Of a stretch of DNA of 64,000 bases, positions 1 through 9,722 are shown one piece after another. Origin of the DNA: Trichaptum fuscoviolaceum (Eukaryota > Basidiomycota > Agaricomycetes > Hymenochaetales > Trichaptaceae). Where the stretch lies: NCBI GenBank assembly GCA_910574455.1, contig CAJSYZ010000008.1, positions 4,299,152 through 4,363,151 of the forward strand, given 5' to 3'. The translations under genes and the position numbers were made by a program. Position 1 is the first letter of the stretch; every line of letters starts with the position of its first letter. The notes under the pieces were generated by a model. It saw only the letters and a list, made by a program, of their open reading frames with translations. It made no database searches and was not told the origin of the DNA.

Positions 1-47
1 AGAACGTTCACAATCCCGAAGCCCCGCCCCCAGCGGATTTTCAGTAG

Positions 48-887
48 GGTCGTATTGCTCAGTCGCGCCCTATACGACCCAGCCGCCCTTGTGGCCGAAG
101 AACTCTCTTAATAATGGTCCCTTGTATTTAACCATCTCTACAATAGACCGTCGTCTTCGACGACATTTGAAGTTCCCGGTACAGGTTAGCGACGGAAAGA
201 CGGATGCCTTAGCCACAGTAATGTTAGACAGCGGTGCGTCGGGAACTTTCATAAATTCCCGCTACGTTTCGCGACACGGACTCCAGACCCGGGACTTGGT
301 AATCCCGATACTTTTGCGCAACGCGGACAATTCCCCGAACGCGATTGGACGCATCACCAAGGAAGTAGTCCTCAACGTCGAGATGAAGGGACACTTAGAA
401 CAGTTGACCATGGCCGTCGCGGATATTGGCGACGACGATATTATCATGGGGATCGACTGGTTGCGGCACCATAACCCAACCATTGACTGGACCAACGATG
501 TGGTCGATCTCAACCGCTGCCCGCCCCAGTGTGACAACCAGCAACGCCTGGTCCCGCTTCCCCGCCTCGCCATAGCAGAAGAAGTCGAGACCCCCTGGGG
601 GCCCGACAGGACCCAGGCCGAATGGGAAGCTGTCCCACCGGGATTTCGGTACTCAGAAAAATATTGGGACCAGTACCACGACGCCGAGTCCTACTTCGTC
701 ACGACGGACGACCATTCCGCGTACAAAATTGCCGCCTCGTACACCCACTCCCAGGCCATCGCTGAGAAGTCTGCGGTGAAGGAAGGCGAGAAAACCTTCG
801 AAGAACTAGTTCCCCCCGAATTCCGTGAGTTTGCCGACGTTTTCTCGAAAGTTGAATCCGAAAGGCTTCCACTGCGCAAGCCGTATG
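48..887 (+). CDS. Element A pol, part 1: linker and retropepsin-like protease
   Basis: Aspartic protease at the start of Pol, which cleaves the Gag-Pol polyprotein. The frame is open from the left edge. The gag tail of A reads in the +1-shifted frame and stops at TAG 45-47, so pol lies in the -1 frame relative to gag. The catalytic motif is LDSGAS near 230-245, followed by the conserved ADIG..D.IMGIDWLRHHNP segment at about 418-475. The linker to RT contains the gypsy-typical PPGFRYSEKYW segment. The frame is interrupted at 887 by the LTR of element B; the apparent extension to 979 is LTR sequence. It continues at 7217. Confidence 0.88.
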
Positions 888-1467
888 TGTCAGGAATCGC
901 CACGGATTTACTTATTGTTTTCTTTTATTTTCCGTTTACTTATGATTTACTGATGTTTTTATTTACTTTCGATTCCTGACATCGTACGAGACACTCGTAC
1001 GGTCTCGTACGGTCAGCGGTACGCGCTCGGTACGAAGCCCGTACGGCGCGTACACCTTTGCATCTGTCTGCACACGGGATTATTGTTTCTTTTCATTCTA
1101 TTCACTAACGGACACCTTTTGGTGCGCTTGGGTTCAAACCCGGCGCGCCAGCGATGCTTATTCATCTTTCTATTTGTATTTCAAATTCGGATCGGACCAC
1201 GGGTCCGTACGGACGGTGGCTTGGAGGAACTGTATAGTTCCTCCTGCGCTTGCCAAAAGCGCCCGTCCGCCTGAGAAGCACTCCACTTTTGGCCTCTTGT
1301 CAAGTGCTTCCCAGGTGACGTTATATTTGTGCTTCTGATGTGTAGAATAGCTTAATTGACTTGTCAAGTGCTTCCCAGAGTGTGGAACCGCTTTGCATAG
1401 CCGCTGATCGTCCGATTTACATCGTCCGAGGTCCTGAGAACGCATAGAACCACTCTGTGTCGTAACA
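888..1467 (+). repeat. Element B 5' LTR
   Basis: 580 bp direct repeat with the 6632-7211 copy. It starts with a 94 bp AT-rich block bounded by a perfect 12-bp inverted repeat (TGTCAGGAATCG at 888-899, CGATTCCTGACA at 970-981). A GTAC-rich block follows (984-1053). A 9-bp-arm inverted repeat surrounds a TATA-like GTATAG at 1223-1244. The self-primer ACTTTTGGCCT lies at 1285-1295, followed by a 19 bp direct repeat (1296-1314 and 1360-1378). Confidence 0.95.
1285..1295 (+). other. Element B self-primer sequence in LTR
   Basis: ACTTTTGGCCT is the exact reverse complement of the 11 nt at 1470-1480 just inside the 5' LTR. By analogy with Tf1/sushi elements, this would be the 5' end of the transcript, folding back to prime minus-strand cDNA. 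A TATA-like sequence lies about 50 nt upstream. The transcription start is inferred, not seen. Confidence 0.7.
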
Positions 1468-1469
1468 TT

Positions 1470-1480
1470 AGGCCAAAAGT
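1470..1480 (+). other. Element B primer-binding site (self-priming type)
   Basis: AGGCCAAAAGT begins 2 nt after the 5' LTR end. It does not carry the TGG start expected for a tRNA 3' CCA end. It pairs over exactly 11 bp with 1285-1295; the bases on either side do not pair. Confidence 0.75.
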
Positions 1481-1563
1481 CTTTTTTCTCACTACCTCGC
1501 GCGAAAAAACTCGTACCGTTCGAACCATTCTGCCGACGCTCGCTTCGCTCGAACGCCCGTACG

Positions 1564-2763
1564 ATGCAGAACGCTACACCGCCTGTTCCTGCGCCCGGAG
1601 GCCCTCCTGGAGCGCCCCCCGTCGCACCCGTGCAGGCACCCGTACCCCCACAACCCCCAACTATGGATGAGGCGACTCAGGCTATGCTGAACCAGTATAT
1701 GGCCCCCTGGAGGGAGCAGATCGATCAGTTGCTTCAGCAGAATGCATACTTGAAGGGAGCGCTCGAAACGCGCGTCGCCGAACCGCGCGGTACGAAGGGT
1801 CCGAAGATTCCACCCCCAGGATTGTTTTACGGCCCCAAGGGCGATGCCGCGGACAAGGACAAGCTTTCGTACGAAGCTTGGTCCGGTCAGGTACGGAACT
1901 ACATCTCTATGCGCCCGCACGAGTTCCCGGACAAGCGTACGAAGTGCCAGTTCGCTGCGACTTACCTTCGAGGCCCTGCAGACGAGTGGGTGCGTCCCTA
2001 CATGGACTCGATCCACAAGGGCGAGCCGGTCGCCATTTTCAACAAGTTGGACACTTTCTTGGAGTCTCTGGCTGCTGGATATGGTGAAGCTGATGCTGTT
2101 GCTGCAGCTGAGAACGAAATTATGGCTCTCAGGCAGACTGGAACCGTGGCGGAGTATGCGGCTCGCTACAGGGCTCTCAAGGTCAAGACCAAATGGGTTG
2201 CTGACGATAAACCATGGATTGCTTGGTTCCGGTACGGACTTTCGAACCGTTTTCGTACGGACCTGACGCTCAAGAAGATGCCTGAGGACTTTGATGGGTA
2301 TGTGAAGGCCTGTTGTGTCTACGATGATGAGCTGCGAGCCATCCGTGCCACAACTCGTACCAACCCCATCCCTCAGCGCACTGGAACTGCTTTCCAGACG
2401 CGTCAGACGTCGAACTCGAACCAGCCTCGTACCGGCTCGAGCCACCGTGATCCGAACGCGATGGAGGTGGACCAGATCAGTAGGGAAGAGGCGCTGCGCA
2501 AGGGGTTATGCTTCCACTGTGGCGAGAAAGGTCATATGTCCGCCAAGTGCCCCAAGCGCCACGCGTCTAATACCTCGAACCGTACGAACGTCAGTACGGC
2601 CTCGACACCCCAGGTACCGGCCCCAGCTCCCACTGCTTCGATCTCTGACGTCTCGGACGAGACCCCCCTCGTACCGAGCGGTACGACCGAACGCCCAATC
2701 TCTGTTTCTGATGCTGCCAAAGTCCTTATGGCGCACCTCTCAAAGGAATCGGGTTTCAACTAG
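1564..2763 (+). CDS. Element B Gag (capsid and nucleocapsid)
   Basis: 399-residue structural polyprotein. A proline-rich N-terminus (about residues 1-40) is followed by a helical retrotransposon-gag capsid region (about 70-270) and a single CCHC zinc knuckle CFHCGEKGHMSAKC near residues 317-330 that would bind genomic RNA. The ATG at 1564 is the first in frame after the PBS. The stop TAG is at 2761-2763. A slippery heptamer lies immediately upstream, and the pol frame is -1 relative to gag, so Gag-Pol is probably made by frameshifting. The frame appears intact. Confidence 0.93.
   Translation: MQNATPPVPAPGGPPGAPPVAPVQAPVPPQPPTMDEATQAMLNQYMAPWREQIDQLLQQNAYLKGALETRVAEPRGTKGPKIPPPGLFYGPKGDAADKDKLSYEAWSGQVRNYISMRPHEFPDKRTKCQFAATYLRGPADEWVRPYMDSIHKGEPVAIFNKLDTFLESLAAGYGEADAVAAAENEIMALRQTGTVAEYAARYRALKVKTKWVADDKPWIAWFRYGLSNRFRTDLTLKKMPEDFDGYVKACCVYDDELRAIRATTRTNPIPQRTGTAFQTRQTSNSNQPRTGSSHRDPNAMEVDQISREEALRKGLCFHCGEKGHMSAKCPKRHASNTSNRTNVSTASTPQVPAPAPTASISDVSDETPLVPSGTTERPISVSDAAKVLMAHLSKESGFN
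2751..2757 (+). promoter_or_regulatory. Candidate -1 frameshift heptamer at element B gag end
   Basis: G GGT TTC fits the X XXY YYZ rule with GGT and TTC as gag-frame codons, followed by AAC and the TAG stop. Slipping back one base enters the frame that leads into the protease region without a stop until the 2916-2919 A-run lesion. No downstream pseudoknot was modelled. Confidence 0.6.
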
Positions 2764-2929
2764 GGTCTCAGCGCATCGTCGCGCCGCTCGAGACCCATAA
2801 CCGATTCTCTTGTTTAGAAAATGATGTCCCAGTCCCTTCTATGTCTACTAGTATACAGTCAATAGACAAGAAGTTGCGCCGGTTCATTCGTTTTCCTGTG
2901 AGAGTCAGCGATGGCAAAAGATTTTAAGG

Positions 2930-3163
2930 ATGAGAGCCTTCTTAGACAGTGGGGCCTCATCGATATTTATTAACCGTACGGTTGTCGAACAGTTCGGGCT
3001 CCGTACGAGACCCTTGGTCCCTCGTACGCGGTTGTACAATGCCGACAACTCTTTGAACAATGTGGGCTGGCTCACAGATGAAGTGCCAATTAGTTTAACG
3101 GTCGGATCGCACACTGAGAACGTGACTGCAGTGGTGGCGGACATTGGGGGGACTATCCCCTGA
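2930..3163 (+). CDS. Element B protease fragment between two frameshifts
   Basis: 77-codon stretch holding the retropepsin active-site motif FLDSGAS and the ADIGG segment. It is out of frame with both flanks. Upstream, the A-run at 2916-2919 appears one base short compared with the open frame from the gag junction. Downstream, the G-run at 3146-3151 has a length that breaks the IGVDWLRLHNPEIDW continuation that follows in another frame. In element A the same region is one open frame. Both lesions sit in homopolymers, so assembly error and genuine decay are both possible. Confidence 0.8.
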   Translation: MRAFLDSGASSIFINRTVVEQFGLRTRPLVPRTRLYNADNSLNNVGWLTDEVPISLTVGSHTENVTAVVADIGGTIP

Positions 3164-3222
3164 TTATTGGGGTCGACTGGCTGCGACTCCACAACCCAGA
3201 GATCGACTGGGCGAACGACCAG

Positions 3223-6200
3223 ATGACCTTTACGCGCTGTGCGAAGGCCTGTCAGCCTCGTACGGACCGTACAGAGTTTCAGATGGAAGGTCCCCCGGAG
3301 TCAGACGCAGTGCGCACGGCTCGTACGGAGACCTCGAACCGCGCACGCCGCGCGAAGCCTCGGCCACCTCCTCGAACTCGAGTGACGGTAGCTGAGCTCG
3401 AGGACGAACCGTACGACTCGGGTGGTACGGACGAACCGGTCAGCGAACGAGACAAAGTTCCGCCAGGCTTCCGGTATTCTGAGAAGTATTGGGATGTTTA
3501 TCACGATTCTGAGGAATTCTTTGTCACGGATGACCCGGATTTCGCACAGCGGATCGCCGCTTCGTACACCTGGTCTCAGGCAATTGCTGAGAAGACTGCA
3601 GTGAAGGAAGGCGAGAAGTCGTTCGAAGAACTCGTACCGCCGCAGTACCGCGATTTCGCCAAAGTCTTCTCGAAGGACCGGGCAGAACGCCTCCCCACCC
3701 GTAAACCGTACGACCATGCGATCGACCTCGTACCGGGTGCGGTACCTTCTTACAGCAAGATCTACCCCATGGCGCCGAACGAGCGTACGGCGCTGAAGGA
3801 ATTCATCGAGGAGAACTTGAGGAAGGGGTACATTCGACCCTCCAAGTCTCCGGCTGCGGCTCCGGTCTTCTTTATCAAGAAGAAGGACGGTTCGCTGCGC
3901 ATGGTGGTAGATTATCGCAAACTCAATGCGATGACTGTGAAGAACAGGTACCCACTGCCTCTCACCACGGAGCTAGTCGATGCCTTGAAGAAAGCGAAGG
4001 TGTTTACGACCTTAGACCTTCGATCCGGGTACCACAACGTACGGATGAAGGAAGGAGACGAGTGGAAAGCGGCCTTCCGTACGCAGGAAGGCCACTTCGA
4101 ACCGACGGTGATGACCTTCGGACTCACCAATGCTCCGGCGACGTTCCAGCACATGATGAACGACATCTTCAAAGATCTGAATGGGGTGATTGTGATCATC
4201 TATCTAGACGATTTGCTGATTTTCTCTGAGAATGAGGAAGATCATGTCGAGCACGTTCGTACCGTACTCGAACGGCTTGAGAAGCACGACCTGTTTGTCA
4301 AGCCGGAGAAGTGTAAGTTCCACCAGTCTTCTGTGGAATACCTAGGCATGGTTATCGGAGCCGGTACGGTTTCGATGGACCCGGCCAAGGTCAAGGCGGT
4401 TCTGGAGTGGCCTACACCTGCAAAGGTCAAGGATATTCAAGCCTTCCTTGGTTTTGCGAACTTCTATCGCCGGTTTATCGAGGATTACTCCCGGATCGTA
4501 CGGCCTATGACCGAACTGCTTCGAAAGGACGTCCGGTTCGAGTGGGGTACGAGACAACAAGCCTCGTTCGACGAGTTGAAGCGTCGATTCACTCAAGCAC
4601 CGGTACTGGCCATGCCTGACCTCGAGAAACCATTTATTCTTGAGTGTGACGCTTCTGACTTTGCGACAGGTGCAGTACTGTCGCAGGTCGGTACGGACGG
4701 TACGATTCATCCGGTGGCTTTCTACTCAAAATCGCTAAATGATGCAGAGCGAAACTATGAGATCTATGATAAGGAGCTACTGGCTATCGTACGGTCGCTC
4801 GACGAGTGGAGACATTATCTCGAAGGGTCTCCACACAAGATCGATGTTGTCTCGGACCACAAGAACCTGCTCTACTTCTCTGAAGCTCGCAATCTTACTC
4901 GCAGACAAGCTCGCTGGAGTATTTTTCTCAGTCGGTTCGACTTCACGATCCGACATCGCCCTGGCCGGCTTGGGGGCAAGCCAGACGCGATGTCACGTCG
5001 TACCGACCTCGAACCAAATGGTCCGGACAACACGAACCGGACTCTGTTGGATAGAGACTTGTTTCGCTTGCATGCAATGCGTCGAGGCATGGTACGGCTC
5101 GAGGGGGACACGGCGTTGTTGCGAAGGATCCGGAGTTCGAAGAGTTGGGACGAGGAATTGGTAGAAGCGATCGAGGCACTGAAGGGGAAGGCTCCTGTGT
5201 CCTTGAAGAAGGAGTTAGAGGACTGGAACACGGAGGATGGACTGCTGCTGTACCGAGGGAAGGTCTATGTACCGAAGGACGAGGAAATTCGGCGAGATAT
5301 TGTGAAATTACATCATGATTCTCTACCGGTGGGACACCCCGGACGGTGGAAGACGTACGAGCTGGTGAGTCGCAACTATTGGTGGCCAGGGATGTCTTCT
5401 TTTGTCGAGCGGTACGTGTCCGGGTGCAATACCTGTATGCGCACCAAGAATATTCCCCAGCGACCGGTCGGACCGCTCGAACCGAACGAGGTACCGTCCG
5501 GGCCATGGCAGACAATCTCCTGCGACTTTATCACGCAGCTGCCGCCGTCTGATGGGTTTGATGCGATCTTTGTGGTGGTAGACCGGCTCACCAAGCAGGC
5601 GCACTTCGTACCAACGACGTCCGATGTCGACTCGACTCGTACGGCCGAACTGTTCGTGTCTGAGGTGTGGAAACACCATGGTACGCCTCGAAAAATCATC
5701 TCGGACCGCGGGCCCCAGTTCGTATCACGCTTCATGAAGGAGTTCTTCAAGCGACTTGGTATTAAAGGTGCTACTTCGACTTCTTTCCACCCTCAGACTG
5801 ATGGTCAGACCGAACGAGTAAATCAGGAGCTCGAACAGTACCTTCGAGCCTTCACAGACGTTCGGCAGGAGAACTGGGCTCGGCTGCTGCCTATGGCCGA
5901 GTTTGCGCACAATACTCGTGCGCATTCAGCCACTCGGACCTCGCCGTTCGCGCTGTTGTACGGGTACGAGCCCGGGTTCGCCATCGTACCGAGTACGGGT
6001 CTTTCGACCGTACCAGCAGCTGATGATCGTCTAGACATGCTGAAGAAGGCTCAGGACGATGCCCAGGCCGCGTTGGAAGTTGCTGCGGATCGTATGAAGC
6101 GCTACTACGACCAGCACCGTACGGACGTACCGGACATCGAACCAGGTGATCGTGTCTGGCTCGAGGCTCGCAATATAGCCTTGCCAGGTGCCAGGAAGCT

Positions 6201-6510
6201 CAATCATCGTCGACTCGGTCCGTACGAGGTCGTACGAAAGCTAAGTCCACTAAACTATGAGCTGAAACTTCCAGCTTCGATGAAGGTGCACCCAGTCTTC
6301 CATGTCTCGCTCCTGACCAAGTACCAGTCGGACACGATCCCCGGACGCGTACAGACCCCTCCCGAGCCCGTACCAATCAATGGGGACATTGAGTACGAAG
6401 TTCAGGAGATACTGAACTCGCGTCGTAACGGGCCGTACGCAAAAACTTCAGTATTTGGTTCGATGGAAGGGTTACCAGTCGGACGAAGATACCTGGCTCG
6501 ACGCGGCTAA
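3223..6510 (+). CDS. Element B Pol: RT, RNase H, integrase, disrupted chromodomain
   Basis: 1095-residue frame. In order: the PPGFRYSEKYW linker, reverse transcriptase with the catalytic YLDDLL near residues 327-332, RNase H (ECDASDFATGAVLSQ; later YDKELLAI and DHKNL), the integrase H2C2 zinc finger (YHDS..GHPG...C..C), and the DDE core (CDFITQLP, DRGPQF, HPQTDGQTERVNQELEQ). A GPY/F-like segment and HPVFHVSLL follow. Frame coherence is lost after NSRRNGPYAK, where the A-run 6441-6445 has one base too many. The chromodomain (LVRWKGY..DEDTW) then reads in the next frame to a TGA at 6572-6574. The first codons from 3223 are part of a frame that is open from the protease end. Confidence 0.93.
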   Translation: MTFTRCAKACQPRTDRTEFQMEGPPESDAVRTARTETSNRARRAKPRPPPRTRVTVAELEDEPYDSGGTDEPVSERDKVPPGFRYSEKYWDVYHDSEEFFVTDDPDFAQRIAASYTWSQAIAEKTAVKEGEKSFEELVPPQYRDFAKVFSKDRAERLPTRKPYDHAIDLVPGAVPSYSKIYPMAPNERTALKEFIEENLRKGYIRPSKSPAAAPVFFIKKKDGSLRMVVDYRKLNAMTVKNRYPLPLTTELVDALKKAKVFTTLDLRSGYHNVRMKEGDEWKAAFRTQEGHFEPTVMTFGLTNAPATFQHMMNDIFKDLNGVIVIIYLDDLLIFSENEEDHVEHVRTVLERLEKHDLFVKPEKCKFHQSSVEYLGMVIGAGTVSMDPAKVKAVLEWPTPAKVKDIQAFLGFANFYRRFIEDYSRIVRPMTELLRKDVRFEWGTRQQASFDELKRRFTQAPVLAMPDLEKPFILECDASDFATGAVLSQVGTDGTIHPVAFYSKSLNDAERNYEIYDKELLAIVRSLDEWRHYLEGSPHKIDVVSDHKNLLYFSEARNLTRRQARWSIFLSRFDFTIRHRPGRLGGKPDAMSRRTDLEPNGPDNTNRTLLDRDLFRLHAMRRGMVRLEGDTALLRRIRSSKSWDEELVEAIEALKGKAPVSLKKELEDWNTEDGLLLYRGKVYVPKDEEIRRDIVKLHHDSLPVGHPGRWKTYELVSRNYWWPGMSSFVERYVSGCNTCMRTKNIPQRPVGPLEPNEVPSGPWQTISCDFITQLPPSDGFDAIFVVVDRLTKQAHFVPTTSDVDSTRTAELFVSEVWKHHGTPRKIISDRGPQFVSRFMKEFFKRLGIKGATSTSFHPQTDGQTERVNQELEQYLRAFTDVRQENWARLLPMAEFAHNTRAHSATRTSPFALLYGYEPGFAIVPSTGLSTVPAADDRLDMLKKAQDDAQAALEVAADRMKRYYDQHRTDVPDIEPGDRVWLEARNIALPGARKLNHRRLGPYEVVRKLSPLNYELKLPASMKVHPVFHVSLLTKYQSDTIPGRVQTPPEPVPINGDIEYEVQEILNSRRNGPYAKTSVFGSMEGLPVGRRYLARRG

Positions 6511-6631
6511 TATGGAACACGCACAAGCTCGAATTCGTGCTTTCCATCGCAAATACCCATTGGCGGTACGGTGACCGTACGGATCGGTACGAACACGCAC
6601 GCTGTTTAGCAGCGTCCTTGGAGGGGGGTAA

Positions 6632-7211
6632 TGTCAGGAATCGCCACGGATTTACTTATTGTTTTCTTTTATTTTCCGTTTACTTATGATTTACTGATGT
6701 TTTTATTTACTTTCGATTCCTGACATCGCACGAGACACTCGTACGGTCTCGTACGGTCAGCGGTACGCGCTCGGTACGAAGCCCGTACGGCGCGTACACC
6801 TTTGCATCTGTCTGCACACGGGATTATTGTTTCTTTTCATTCTATTCACTAACGGACACCTTTTGGTGCGCTTGGGTTCAAACCCGGCGCGCCAGCGATG
6901 CTTATTCATCTTTCTATTTGTATTTCAAATTCGGATCGGACCACGGGTCCGTACGGACGGTGGCTTGGAGGAACTGTATAGTTCCTCCTGCGCTTGCCAA
7001 AAGCGCCCGTCCGCCTGAGAAGCACTCCACTTTTGGCCTCTTGTCAAGTGCTTCCCAGGTGACGTTATATTTGTGCTTCTGATGTGTAGAATAGCTTTAT
7101 TGACTTGTCAAGTGCTTCCCAGAGTGTGGAACCGCTTTGCATAGCCGCTGATCGTCCGATTTACATCGTCCGAGGTCCTGAGAACGCATAGAACCACTCT
7201 GTGTCGTAACA
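6632..7211 (+). repeat. Element B 3' LTR
   Basis: 580 bp, the same as 888-1467 except two substitutions seen by eye: C for T within the first GTAC of the GTAC block (catcgCacg), and T for A in the AATAGCTT(A/T)ATTG segment. It is followed directly by the right GTATG target duplication and then the resumed element A pol frame. Confidence 0.95.
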
Positions 7212-7216
7212 GTATG

Positions 7217-9722
7217 ACCACGCCATAGATTTAGAACCCGGGAAGGTTCCCCCGTACAGCAAAATCTATCCCTTGGCCCCAGCCGAACGCGATGCCCTTC
7301 GCGAATTCGTTGACGAAAACCTGCGCAAGGGGTACATACGACCTTCGAAATCCCCTGCAGCGGCTCCCGTCTTCTTTATCAAGAAAAAGGATGGAACCTT
7401 GCGCATGGTAGTAGATTACCGACGACTGAACGACATCACGGTCAAGAATCGATACCCGCTTCCCCTCACGATGGAACTCGTAGACGCGCTGCAAAAGGCG
7501 AAGGTTTTCACGACTCTCGATTTACGATGGGGCTACCACAATGTGCGACTGAAGCAAGGCGACGAGTGGAAGGCTGCATTTCGGACTCAGGCAGGACATT
7601 TCGAACCAACGGTGATGACATTCGGGCTCACGAATGCCCCAGCGACCTTCCAGCACATGATGAACGATATCTTCAAAGACCTCATTGGAGTATACGTGAT
7701 CATCTATCTTGACGACTTGCTAATCTTTTCCGAAGATGAATCGCAGCACGATGAACACGTACGGGAAGTCCTTAAACGGCTACGCGAAAACGACTTGTTC
7801 TGCAAACCCGAAAAGTGCAAATTCAAACAGACTTCCGTCGAGTATCTCGGGATGATTATTTCGCAGGGAAAGGTGGCGATGGATCCCGCCAAGGTACAGG
7901 CGGTCCTCGACTGGCCTACCCCGAAAAAGGTGAAAGACATCCAAGCCTTCCTCGGGTTCGCAAATTTCTATCGACGCTTCATTCGGGATTTCTCGCACAT
8001 CGTCAAACCGCTCACGACGCTGCTGAAGAAGGACGTTCGCTGGGCCTGGACAGAAAACCAGCAGTTCGCTTTCGACTATCTCAAGCGCATGTTCACGACC
8101 GCCCCCGTCCTGATGATGCCAGACATGTCGCGACAATTCATCGTGGAATGCGACGCCTCTGATTTCGCGACCGGCGCGGTCTTGTCCCAGGAAGGCGACG
8201 ACGGGCTGATACATCCGGTCGCCTTTTTCTCGAAATCCCTCAACGATGCGGAACGCAACTACGAGATTTATGACAAGGAGCTACTCGCAATTATTAGAGC
8301 TCTTGACGAGTGGCGACATTATCTCGAAGGTGCGAGTCATAAACTCGATATCGTGTCTGACCACAAGAATCTGCTATATTTCTCTAAATCCCGAACGCTG
8401 ACGCGACGCCAAGCCCGGTGGAGTCTGTTCCTCACTCGCTTCGACTTTACGATTCGCCATCGCCCAGGGCAACTCGGGGGCAAACCCGACGCCATGTCAC
8501 GACGCGTCGATCTTCAACCCGAAGGCGAAGACAACACGGGACGGACCCTCCTGACCCCCGAAATGTTTCGACTAAAAGCAATTCGTCGGGGAATGACACA
8601 GGTACACGGGGATCAGGCCCTCCTACGACGCATTCGTAAGTCAGATCAGTATGAAGACGAACTGGTGGACGCAATCGAGTTGGTCAAGTCCAAGGCGCCT
8701 CGAGTCCTGACCAAGGAACTTGAGGACTGGAGCACTGAGGAAGGCCTCATCCTGTACCAGGGTAAGGTTTACGTCCCGAAAGACGAGACCATTCGCCGGG
8801 ATGTGGTGAAGACTTATCACGACAGTCTCCCTGCCGGACATCCTGGACGTTGGAAAACATTTGAGATGGTAAGCCGCAACTACTGGTGGCCCGGGATGTC
8901 TAACTTCGTAGAACGATACGTTTCGGGATGCGATACCTGCGCACGCACGAAGAACCGATCCCAACGCCCGGTAGGACTCCTGCAACCAAACGAAATCCCG
9001 CAGGGCCCCTGGCAGGCGATTTCGTGCGATTTCATCACCCAGCTCCCCCGATCTGAGGATTACGACGCAATTTTCGTGGTGGTCGACCGTCTCACCAAGC
9101 AAGCGCATTTTATCCCGACCACGTCTGACATTGATGCACCGGAAACTGCGGAACTATTCCTGCAGCACGTCTGGAAGCTGCACGGAACCCCCCGCCAGAT
9201 CATATCCGACCGAGGACCACAGTTTGTCGCGCAGTTCATGAAAGCCCTTTTTTCCCGACTCGGTATCAAGGGTACCACGTCGACTGCGTATCACCCGCAG
9301 ACGGATGGGCAAACCGAAAGGGTAAACCAAGAGCTGGAACAATATTTACGGGCTTTCATAGATACACGACAAGAAAACTGGGCCGGATTACTCCCAATGG
9401 CAGAATTCGCGCACAACACGAAAGCGCACGCGGCAACACGACAATCCCCGTTCGCGCTTGTCTACGGCTACAATCCCGAATTCACGATTGCCCCGAGCGA
9501 CGGCCTGTCCACGGTCCCCGCCGCGGACGCACGACTACAGGAGCTTCAGCAGGCACAGGAAGAGGCAAGAGCGGCTTTGGAGGTTGCGGCAGAACGCATG
9601 AAGCAGCACTACGATCAGGCCAGGAACGAGGCCCCGCAGTACGCAGTCGGGGATAAAGTATGGCTCGAGGCAACGAACGTTCGGCGACCAGGAGCGCGCA
9701 AATTATTACCGAAACGACTAGG
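7217..9722 (+). CDS. Element A pol, part 2: RT, RNase H, integrase
   Basis: Continuation of the A pol frame after element B: the first codons complete PYDHAIDLEPGKVPPYSKIYP. Reverse transcriptase carries YLDDLLIF at about 7705-7730. RNase H has ECDASDFATGAVLSQ, YDKELLAI and DHKNLLYF. Integrase has the H2C2 finger, CDFITQLP, DRGPQF and HPQTDGQTERVNQELEQ. The frame stays open to 9722, where the LTR of element C begins; codons from there to 9762 belong to C. No internal stop or frameshift was seen, so A was coding-competent in this region before the nested insertions. Confidence 0.93.

Larger units (their letters stand above)
888..7211 (+). mobile_element. Element B: young Ty3/gypsy chromovirus inserted in element A
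   Basis: A 6324 bp element with 580 bp LTRs (888-1467 and 6632-7211) that begin TGTCAGG and end GTAACA. It is flanked by the 5 bp target duplication GTATG (883-887 and 7212-7216). The LTRs differ at only two positions by eye, so insertion is recent. Internal order: self-priming PBS, gag, protease, RT, RNase H, integrase, remnant chromodomain, polypurine tract GGAGGGGGGTAA (6620-6631). Three single-run homopolymer frameshifts in pol make it formally defective. Its sequence is strikingly rich in CGTACG/GTAC, which A and C are not. Confidence 0.96.

Noticed and set aside
1129..1160. T-arm-like GGGTTCAAACCC in the B LTRs, suggestive of a tRNA gene
   Set aside because: No acceptor, D or anticodon stems fit around it; it lies in U3/R of an LTR and repeats only because the LTR does.
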